Shown: positions 54,801 to 64,000 of the stretch, piece by piece
Layout: every line of letters starts with the position of its first letter
How positions within the stretch are numbered: position 1 is the first letter of the stretch
Assembly (NCBI RefSeq): GCF_000002985.6
Contig: NC_003281.10
Location: 5,270,001 to 5,334,000, forward strand
Reading direction: 5' to 3'
Source: Caenorhabditis elegans
Lineage: Eukaryota; Nematoda; Chromadorea; Rhabditida; Rhabditidae
DNA length: 64,000 nucleotides
The notes under the pieces: generated by a model
Told to the model about the DNA's origin: nothing
Databases searched by the model: none
The model's input: the letters and a program-made list of their open reading frames with translations, nothing else
Position numbers and translations under genes: made by a program

Positions 54801-56232
54801 AAATTTTTTTGAATTTTTTTATCATGATATTCGGTCATTGTGGTACCATAGGCATGTTTAAAAACTATTTCCCCACTGGCGCTACTCCACCTTTAATTTC
54901 TGAAAATTCATTGGAAATTGAATTTTAGAGAAAAATATATTTAACATTTTTTTCTTATTAAGAGAATTGATATTTGAAATTGAAATCTCTCCCAAATTTT
55001 CTACAGAATTGGGAAATACATTTAGATTTTTTAAAAAAAAGTTTTCAAATGTTAAAATTTAAATGTTTGCGAAAAAAAAACAACCCCAAGCATTCAATTT
55101 GAAAAAATTCGAATTACTAATTTTCTGGTACCAAGAGTTAAATTATTGCTCGAGTTTCGAGTTTTGAATCAAAATTTCTCAATTTTCAGGGCAAAAAGAT
55201 TATACGGGAATAATCAACGAAAAATGCGGAGAAAAACATGAACTGGACACACACGGAGCTGAATTTCTTATCGAAAATGAACAAATGAGTGATTATTCAC
55301 AGATTCGATTCAGAATGGGCGGTACGGATATTGGACGATTTGGAGTAATTTCTGATGGATTTAAACGATGTTCTGAAGGAATTGTTGGAAGAAGTACTGA
55401 TGAAAAGTTTTATGGAACTGATTTCTTGGCAAATTCTGTTGCTTTTAAGATTTCTGCTCTACCGGTTAGTGTTTAAAATTCTTTAAAAAAATAGAACAGC
55501 GTTTTGAAATTTAATTTATTATTTTTTTCTTCTGAAAAACATTAATTTTGAGAAAAATGAGCAAAACTGATATTCAATAAAATTCTATATTTTTACTTTC
55601 GAGAAGCATAACAATTTAATTCTTAAAGTATAGAAAAAACTTCCAATTTAAAATCTCAGTGAAAATTTGATTTAGAAATTTCACTGTTTTTTGCAGAAAA
55701 AAAGTTACAAAAAAAATTAAAAATCTATTACATTTTTTAATGCCTCCTTTATTTTTAAGATTTTTCTGAATCAGTTAAATTTTTAAAACCCAGTGTCATT
55801 GACACAAAAAATTTTATTTTTAAACTTAAATAATTAAATTGTTAAGTTTCTCGAAAGTGAAAATATACAATTTTCGTGAAAATAAATGGTTTAAATATCA
55901 AGTTTTGAACATGATTATATCGATTCTTAATTTAAAAAATTTTGAGCATTTTTTTGTATTGTATAATCTTTTCTTGTCTAGCCAAAAACTGAATCTTTAA
56001 AAATTTAACTGATTGCTGATAAATATATTGAACTTTCTATAAAAAGTTTTCTGAAAAAAAAAACAATTCTTAATCTCATTTTTACCAATTTCAGTCCTAC
56101 ATTCATCGCCTCTACATCTCAAGTAACGCTACACCAAAAGATGCTGAACTCACGGATAGACAAATCACAATTCGTGGAACTCAGAAGAAATTGGACATTT
56201 TCCTGCCAACATCCATTCGCCTGGAACTTTAA
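51892..56232 (+). CDS. Mitochondrial acylglycerol kinase homologue (AGK)
   Basis: Exons 51892-52078, 52808-52938, 52990-53114, 53535-53998, 55190-55464 and 56095-56232 give 439 aa, close to human AGK (422). The N-terminus KTLYEHKKKTIFFSFLGYLGADWVYRW resembles AGK's membrane anchor. The diacylglycerol-kinase fold shows FVLVNVEGNSRG (about 70), ADILYVVGGDGTIGTVVTGIFR (about 130) with the GGDGT nucleotide motif, and LPVGFYPGGYDNLW. Downstream are the AGK-style WYFSMAKRRWAYFWEMLK block and the C-terminal QITIRGTQKKLDIFLPTSIRLEL. AGK phosphorylates mono- and diacylglycerol at the inner mitochondrial membrane and is a TIM22-complex subunit. A 1.2-kb intron (53999-55189) contains a TTAA-flanked foldback. 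It lies between pqe-1 and sorf-2 on the same strand. Confidence 0.9.
54162..54892. mobile_element. TTAA-flanked palindromic element in an AGK intron
   Basis: Arms of about 340 bp (54162-54503 and 54549-54892) are near-perfect reverse complements starting AGGTGGAGTAGCGCCAGTGG. TTAA flanks both ends (54158-54161 and 54893-54896), the target duplication used by piggyBac-like elements. No transposase. Matching 72-codon frames on opposite strands are just the two arms. Confidence 0.8.
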
Positions 56233-56630
56233 TGTCTTTTTATTCGATTTTTATCGATTTTTTAGGATTTAGTAAGAATTATTTGTTGACTCTCTTTTTG
56301 TTGTTTTTCTCTTTAAAAATAAGTATAAATAAAAAAGTTTTGTTTATTTATGTTTGCCCTGAAAATCGATACAACAATCATCATCTCGTTCCCGTCGAAA
56401 TGTTTATTTTTGATTTTGGGTTACCAGAAAATTCAAAATTGACCTCCGCCTTCGGAAAGATCGATAATTGCAACGTTTTTGAATATTTCTCCATTGAATA
56501 ATTCAGAATTTGTCGAGTTCATATTACTTTAATCTTAAAAGCGCGTGATCAATTCCTGTTGGGTCCCGCCACGTTTTAGGGAACTATAAAAATTTAATAA
56601 TCATGATTTTATCGATTTTCAGACCCATAT
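56233..56630 (+). other. Spacer between AGK homologue and sorf-2
   Basis: 398 bp with the AGK 3' UTR. TTTTCAG at 56616-56622 sits 8 bp before the sorf-2 ATG and can serve as a trans-splice acceptor. An open frame at 56232-56501 has no family support. Confidence 0.4.
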
Positions 56631-59600
56631 ATGCCTGAGGAAGAGTTCGAATGGAACGAGTCAAAACTAAATGCTCTATCAGAAATTCTCACCCAATGGG
56701 CTCCACATGATGAACTGAAATTGGAAAATGTCATACTTGAGGCAAAAATGGCCTGGATTCACGAATCCACAGATGCTGTGGCACTCGAGAAAGAATTCGA
56801 AAAATTGTGAGCAAATTTATATTACCCAGATGCCAAATTCTGCAACTTTTGCTCCGATAATACTGTAACTGGCCTCGACACGACAAATAGTTATTAAAAT
56901 TGTATGAACCTTTGAAGAGTACTGTAGCTTCAAATTCTCGTTGCGATTTTGCGTCGATTTTTCATAAATAGTTTTTAAATTTTCATGATATTTTTTCTTG
57001 AATAAAAATATATACATTTTTGAAAATTGGAAAAAATACTATAAGTTAAAAATCGATGAAAATTAAGCAACAACGAGAATTTGAGACTACAGAAATCTTT
57101 AAAGACGCGCCATGGCGCTCTATTTTTTTCATTGTCGAGACCAAGAAATTTGAAAACTGAACCATGTGCGATCCCGCTCCACTGAACTAATTATTATAAA
57201 GCTTATTCAAATTTTTGCAGACTCAACACCTCATTCGACCCTCTAATGGACTATGAAGAGCACCAACGAGTCAAAAATGGAGTGTGCTCACCGGCAAAAA
57301 GCACAAAATTGGATTGGATCACGAAATGGGCAAATATCGCAGAGAAGCTTTCAATTTCTCATATAAACTGCTCAAAAGCACCTCATAAGACAATAAATTT
57401 TCAACGTCTTCAAATTCTTCCAAATATGACTTCAATTCTAGCAATTGCTCATACAGAGGCAGATAATGTAATTTTGATTTATGGTCACACGAAAGAAGGA
57501 ATCGATTTTCAAACTGTACTCCGACACTCGTACAGTAATATTCCTGATGGAAGCCTTCAGACAATCCATTTCCTCACTAAAAATCTACTCGACCTATATT
57601 CCCAATTATTCTCGAGAAAGATCACAGCTGAATTCAAAACCCGTCATTTCCGCTGTCTTCCAAGTTTCTGGCTTCAGTATGATGTTCTTGCTCCAATATT
57701 TGAGCAGTTTCGAGCTCCGCGAGCCCCCAGGATACCTCTTGATGAGGCAACGTCGAATTGGGCGAATAGAAAATGGGAAAACTATCAGTATCTGACATAT
57801 TTGAATGATATCACTGGACGAGTTCGTGGAGAAGTACATAATCATCCGATTTTTCCGTGGGTGTGTGATTTTTCCGAGGAAAATGGCGGGTTTCGGCAAT
57901 TAAATCGAACGAAATATCGGCTGTGCAAGGGAGATGATCAATTAAGGTACACAAATTTTTGGAAATCATAGTTTCAAAAAGTGTAAACTCGGCTACCAAT
58001 ATTTTACACGACCATGCCGATATTACTGTATATTAGTAATATCAGAATATATTTGTAGTGATACTGGAGCATCGTCGCAAATTAATTTTTTTTGAAGTTT
58101 CATTCATAAAACTTACTAAACTTACCATATACCAAAATTTTCCAACTCGAAGCCCCGGTCCCTTAGAAAACCCATAGTTTGGTAGAAATAAAACTTTGAA
58201 AAACTGAACCATTTTAGAGAAATGTACTCCCGTGAGCCATCGCATCACGTTCCCGAGCTGCTCTCAGACATTGGTTACATGGTCTACAGAGCCCGTGTGG
58301 AGCCTAAGGATAACCTATGCCGGCATGTACGACGGAAGTGGGTACCCGAAGAGTACCCATCGACGATGAGCAGAATGTACCAGTGGACTCCTGACGAGTG
58401 TATTCCAGAGTTTTATGATGATCCGTCGATTTTCAGTAAGACCACCTACCCAATCACGCTTTATTGAAAAAAAGTTCAATTGAGCGTATCAGCATCACGT
58501 TAGTTTTCAAACACCTACTTTTAGATTCTTGCCACCCGGATATGGCTGACCTCCGATTTCCCGAATTCGTGTCTTCCCCACAGGAATTCATTGAATGGCA
58601 CCGGAAAATGCTGGAACACGAGGAAGTTTCCATGAACCTCCACAGATGGATCGACCTCGTTTTCGGATTTAATGTAACCACCGAAAAATGAGAAAAATAC
58701 CACCGAAAAACAAAAAAAATAATGAGAAAAATACCACCGATACCACCGAAAAATGAGAAAAATTGCATTCCAGCTCGCCATCGACAATAGCAAGAACGCG
58801 CTGAATCTTCATCTATGCTTTGTGGAAAAGAATCGACGGGGGCTTCGGACAACGGGAATGGTTCAACTGTTCAATAGACCTCATCCGATAAGGATGCCGT
58901 TGAATTATGTATGTTACCTAGCGTTAGATTATAAATCTTATCAACCGGTATCTATACTTTTGGAGCTCTGAAAATCCCGATCAGCTTCTGAACTTCAGAC
59001 TCTCCGGTGTCTTGTTGAAGTTCGGAATGTCTACTTCGTTTCTAGATACAAGTGGTGTAAAAGTCGGATCCTTGATAATGTAAGATCCAAGTATACATGA
59101 TCCGATCCGTTCGGGTCATGGATCACGATCATCTCTTGCGTTCAGAAATCCTAGATCAACAGCCTGGGTTTCCATCTGATTGTTGCATTTGGAACAATCT
59201 GAAGATCTGACCCGACTTGGCATCTATTTTTGAAAGCTGAAACTTGCGATGCGTTCATCGTTTGACAAACTCAAATTATTTGTAATTCTATTTTAGGATC
59301 CGAAACTCGACAATTACCATTTGAAAATGGAGTCCTTCGGATTTGGTATGACTTCTGAACATCGCAAGGAACCCGAAGTTGAACCAGATGAGGATAGCCA
59401 CTATCAGATCTACCAAAAGATCAAGAAAGTTCGGGTACTTTCCCATTCTAATCTATAAAATTTGGAATAATATATTCTAGCGTCTCCGCCACAATACATA
59501 TTTCTCATCAATGGTATCAGCAATGGAAGTGATGGCGCAGATAGTGTTGGCACCGCATCTGGCAGGACGATTTGATGATCCTGATCACATTCGACGATGC

Positions 59601-62600
59601 ATCCAACTCTATTCCTATCGGATTCCTGCAAACTATCGGAGACTCTTTGATTTTCTGTTCAATACAGAGCAAGACTTTCCAGATTGTGATGAATTCTCGT
59701 TTTTCGTTTCTGTTCGACTCAACATTCCGACTAAGATCTTAAACTTTTCTGAAGAGTTTGGCAAATGTGTATCCCTGCATATCCTGAGAAAGTTGGACGT
59801 GATTCCGCCTTTCTGTAATTTAGTTCATTGAATTTTCAGCTAAATATAAAATTTCCAGCCAAACGATCCCAGTTAATCATTCTGAAAGAAGTGGAAAGTC
59901 TAAAGAAATCAATTAGACTTTGCGACCACATGGAACAATGTGTAGTGGCGGCATTCCAGCAGCTACTCGAAGACGAAGAAGCATGCATTCAATCCGTACA
60001 TCGACTTATGCCAGTGATCACGAGAAGCTTAAGCCAATCCGCACTGGAAGATCTGATCAATCCGATGATCGAGCTGATTCAATGTGAAACTTCAGTAAAG
60101 CTTCTTGATCGTCGTTTTCTGATGCACGTATCAATTTGCTACGGAACTCACACCTTCCTCGACCTTTTCCTTCCACCGATCGTTGAAGCGTGCGCATCCA
60201 TGAATTGTGATAGATCAGTGGTGGCAAAGGAAAGCATCATGTGGCTCGCGAAACGATATGGTCCGGTGATCTGCGCAAAGTTCATCTCGTCGAATGTTTT
60301 GAGGATCATGGCGAGTTGTTACGAGGCATTTGAGATGGTTGGGTTGGAGCAGCAACCAAAGGTAGGAAAATTTCAAAATTCTGCAGTACCGAAAATCCCC
60401 AATCTTGCAGCTCTAGTTAATTAGCTTGCAGCTCTAATAGGGGTTGAAAGATTATTTGTTTTTTAGGATTTTAACTTTTACGACCAGAGGATATATCTAT
60501 AAACTTAAAATCAAATAATATTTTCAGGCTGTATTCAACGTAGTTCTACAAGGTGACGAAACATGCTCTCGCATCGAATCCCTCCTCTCCGAGATTGTCC
60601 TAACCTACAGTGTGACATTCATCACCGTCCAATTTCTCCCGTTTTGTGTTGACTTGATTGAGCAGTTCCACAAACGATCGTCTGTACAGCTGGAGCCGGG
60701 ACTGGTGTCTGTTTTCCGGATTGTTGAGCTCTCCATCCGATCCATGTCAGATCATCAGCTAATGAACTATCTTGAGGAGTTCATCATCCAGAAAGTGATC
60801 TATCGAGTACTCACTATTCTGCTGGACGCTAGTTTTCAATTTTCTTCCATGAGAGTTCGAATTATCATTATTTGCAAGGTCATTACTTACAGTTAACTAC
60901 AATACCTCCTCTACTTTGCAAGTTCATATCTCGGTTCATTTTGAAAATGTTGGTAAATTCCCAACTGCAAAAACAACCATCCAAATTTTTGTAGCCAACA
61001 GTTGTTTTTATGGTTGATAAAACCAAAGACAATCGAGATACGGGGTGACAATGCTAATATGGAATGTATATGAAATTATAAACCAAACTATATTTTAGGT
61101 CTGCCAACTTCTTCATTCGATAACCCAGAAGATCGGAACCGAGAACACGCGGATCTACGCTAATCAACCCTTCAAACTTATGTTCTCCACATTCAGTGAG
61201 ATCTATGAAACCGACGAAGAGCTGAGGATCAATCTCAGGAAAAGACCTTCGGAAAATGTAATCAATTTTTTTACACAAAATGAATCTTTCATGATTAGTT
61301 AATCCTAAAGCTAAAGCTAGCTAACATGTCTGTTGAAACGATTAATATTTCCAAATTGACCCTACAGTACCCCTATCGTACTATCCAAACAGCCTACTGA
61401 ATAGCACCGGTAGAGGTATACCTCCTATAGGCCTCTAGGTTAATAAAGATGTAGTCGCTAAAAATTCTGAGTAAAATTACGAACTACAAGTCGCCAACCG
61501 TGTTTTGTTTTCAAAGATTCTGTTCAGACCCTCTTCGAAGTTCCCCTATGGATGGTTGAAGATGTCGTTGACAAGTTTGCCAAAGAATGGGGTGTTCCAT
61601 TCCTCTCCTCTTTCTGTGATGATCCTGCATTCCTGATTCCATTCGTATCCAACTCATCCTCATCCTCATCTCCACCAGCTTCCATTGCTCATTCTCCACC
61701 GTCCGCATTCACAGCGTACTCACTAGGTGGAATGTCATCCGGCAATCGACTTTTCTCGCTTTCCGCGTCAAGTCCTGTAAATTCTGTGAATAGCTTGGGA
61801 GGCCTCAGCTTCTGTGATTCGGGATCGTTGAGCGCTGTCTGGTGTGCTAGGGTGTCTGCGGCGGTCTGTGGCGTTGAGTAAGTTTTTACATCATACTTGA
61901 AACATCTACAAATCCCAAAATTTCCATTTTCAGCAATTATCGGTTTGACCATCTTTCGCTGTGCAATTACACTGGTCATCAAGAGAAAATCCGAAAATTG
62001 GCTGCAATTTCCAATGAGAATTCATTTGTGTCGGCTTCATCAGATAAAACTGTGAAGTAAGCAAAATCTATCAATTTTCAGACAAAATGATTTATTTCCA
62101 GACTATGGTCTATCAAACCGGAACTCGATGAGATCGGATGCCAATGGACATATCAGAAACATACTCGACCAGTACACGACATCACAATCCTGGCTGATAA
62201 CTCGATTGCATCCACCGACGGTGTTCTTCATGTTTGGGATCCGTTCAGAACGACGCTTCTCGCTCAAATGGAATGGGACTCCAAGGAGGGTAGTGGTGGG
62301 AACATAATGCGTGTGGAGAACGTAGATCGGCACATTCTCTCGGCAATTTGCAGTCTTCATTCGACGGTCAAGCTGTTTGATAGTCGAGTTGGTGGATGGA
62401 CATGCGAGTTGAAAGTTTCACCTGGTCCTGGATTAACAAGAGCAATTACTGTCAGAGATAAAGGTAGGTTTAATAGGAAATTATTCGGTTAAAACTAGAA
62501 TCTCAATTTGCGAACTGTACTAGTCTCCTAGTTTGGATTTTTCCAGTCGCATCCTTCCATTTCAAGAAGCATATATTCCGATTCAGGTAATAAAATGGCA

Positions 62601-63543
62601 GTCGCCCTATCCAACGGAACTCTCGCGATTCTTGATGCCCGAAATGGAAAGATCAACGCGCTGGCGCAAACGAATTCCACGCACACCGTCTCGGTTTGTT
62701 ATTATCATCTTTTTCGCTCATATTCCGAGCTCGGAATTTTGAATTTGAAGTGGCCTACGAGAAACCTTATGAATTGTTTATAACATTCGAATCTTCTAGG
62801 TATATGTCACTTGGTAATTATATAGGTGCCCTTGTAAAGACCTTTTTGGTAAATGTGAAGAAAAATTTAGAAAAATTTAGTGGTTTTAGTGTATGTAGTT
62901 CTTGGAAACAAGAAAGGACTCGTGATATTAAGTTTTGTGTAATTATGACTGATCTTACAAGTTTTTTTGGATATTAAGATCAAAGTTTTTTTTTTTAATT
63001 ATATAAACTTATATCAATAGCAGAGTTTCATTTTTCATAAAATTCAATATACTTTTGGTATAAGCCACCAGGTAATTATGTAGGTGTCCTTGTAAATAAC
63101 TTTGGCAAATCACCCTATGATTTTTTGATTTCCCCTCCAAATTCTCGTCAATCTTCCCTATTTACTTTCTCGGTCTCAGGTCAATTGGCTCAGTGACACT
63201 CGACTTCTTGTCTGCGATGCGGACGAGTGTGGCATCTTCCTGGAAACTAATCCGCGCGCACATATTGTCCGAAAGCTTCAGGATCCAGTAAGCGCAGCTT
63301 GCCTTACGGACAACTCATTGGTAACGCTGCAAAATGGGACCATTCTCAGGTAGATCTTTATTTTCTCTTTCTTTTAATTATCATGCAATATTCAGAGTAT
63401 ACCGAAACAGTGGTGAACTTCAAATCGAGACGAAAATCCGTCCGGATGAGCTTCCGGGTACCCCGACTGCTGTGTTACCCCTTCCACTCAATTGCTCCTA
63501 TCTGATAGGCTCCAGTCATGGTGCAATACGCCTTATGTGTTAA
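56631..63543 (+). CDS. sorf-2: WDR81 homologue with BEACH and WD40 domains (SORF-2)
   Basis: Sixteen exons: 56631-56806, 57221-57946, 58218-58435, 58525-58673, 58774-58908, 59297-59434, 59481-59814, 59859-60361, 60528-60878, 61099-61257, 61528-61877, 61934-62056, 62102-62463, 62587-62693, 63180-63349 and 63396-63543. They give 1382 aa. A BEACH domain (about 235-465) is recognised by [50 protein letters not shown] and [11 protein letters not shown]. After it come [13 protein letters not shown] and a helical region. WD40 repeats occupy about 1080-1382 ([30 protein letters not shown]). WDR81 acts with WDR91 (SORF-1) to restrain endosomal PI3-kinase and promote early-to-late endosome maturation. 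The shorter N-terminus than human may be genuine. Confidence 0.92.
56870..57150. repeat. Dispersed foldback-family copy in sorf-2 intron 1
   Basis: GAAGAGTACTGTAGCTTCAAATTCTCGTTG is mirrored about 130 bp later by CAACGAGAATTTGAGACTACAGAAATC, followed by TTTAAAGACGCGCC and TGTCGAGACC. It belongs to the same family as the clk-1 intron copy. Confidence 0.6.
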
Positions 63544-64000
63544 TTATGCTTGTATAATTTGTATGAAATTTCCCATTTGTTCTGTGATCCTTCCTCATTC
63601 CGCATAAAGTAAATATCTGCACCACTTGTTCACACAGCCACGAGGGAAAATCGCGAAAAACCGAAACACAAATAATGAGGTCATTTGTCTTGTTCCTCAG
63701 AAAGAACACCGTAGTTTTCTTTGCAATTTTTTAGCTTCTGCAGTACCTGAATACTGCGATTGAGAAGTTACCGTAATTACCAAAATTTACGTACTTTTCC
63801 AATGTTTAATGTAATATTTCACACATCCCTCATCTCTGAATTAATCTAAAAATTTTCAGTGCACCTGCCAGTTTCACATCGCACACTTTTTCAGCTGTGC
63901 TCATTTTTCTGACTGCATTAATCGCGTCTTTGATTTTATTCACGTAGCTCTTTTTTTGGGTGATATCATTACGAAAATAGACGGAGATTAAGCCCGATTT
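63544..64000. other. sorf-2 3' region to the window end
   Basis: The sorf-2 3' UTR is followed by AT-rich DNA with no gene, RNA or repeat that I can support. Confidence 0.4.

Overview
The window is nuclear DNA of a Caenorhabditis nematode, almost certainly C. elegans chromosome III. It is AT-rich with short introns, TTTTCAG-type acceptors and many foldback repeats. The spliced protein at 7894-9168 agrees with C. elegans CLK-1 as I know it (187 aa). Gene models were read by eye from splice signals, reading frame and family similarity. Exon phases were checked to sum to whole codons, but no alignment or transcript data were available.

Layout. 0-5 kb: a small Lys-rich protein (+), then on the minus strand ztf-8 (five-finger C2H2 protein) and daf-41 (p23 co-chaperone). 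5.4-9.2 kb: the toc-1 (ZnT6-like) and clk-1 (COQ7 hydroxylase) pair. 9.2-18.2 kb: a gene-poor block. It holds a 199-bp palindrome and a Tc1/mariner-type foldback element with 423-bp arms. A second 3.1-kb inverted-repeat element, carrying a 20-bp minisatellite, is inserted into the last bases of that foldback. 18.2-27.8 kb: a smoothelin-type CH-domain gene with an antisense initiator tRNA-Met in an intron. 30.0-31.9 kb: a TTBK-like kinase (-). 32.2-36.2 kb: a secreted PAN/thrombospondin-type protein with a tRNA-Thr(UGU) in its last intron. 36.2-38.6 kb: an apparent promoter region with a GATA cluster.

38.6-63.5 kb: four collinear plus-strand genes. They are a CWC25-like splicing factor, pqe-1 (a REXO1-type DEDDh exonuclease with a Gln/Pro-rich N-terminus and an internal second start), an acylglycerol kinase (AGK) homologue, and sorf-2 (WDR81, BEACH plus WD40). 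The close spacing of the first pair suggests a possible operon.

Functional themes are mitochondria (clk-1, AGK), membrane and endosome traffic or metal handling (toc-1, sorf-2), RNA processing (CWC25, pqe-1) and genome maintenance (ztf-8). I see no undescribed defence-like system. The strongest unusual signals are the nested transposons, two GC-AG introns, a CWC25 homologue lacking its conserved N-terminus, and a perfect X-box in the daf-41/toc-1 promoter.
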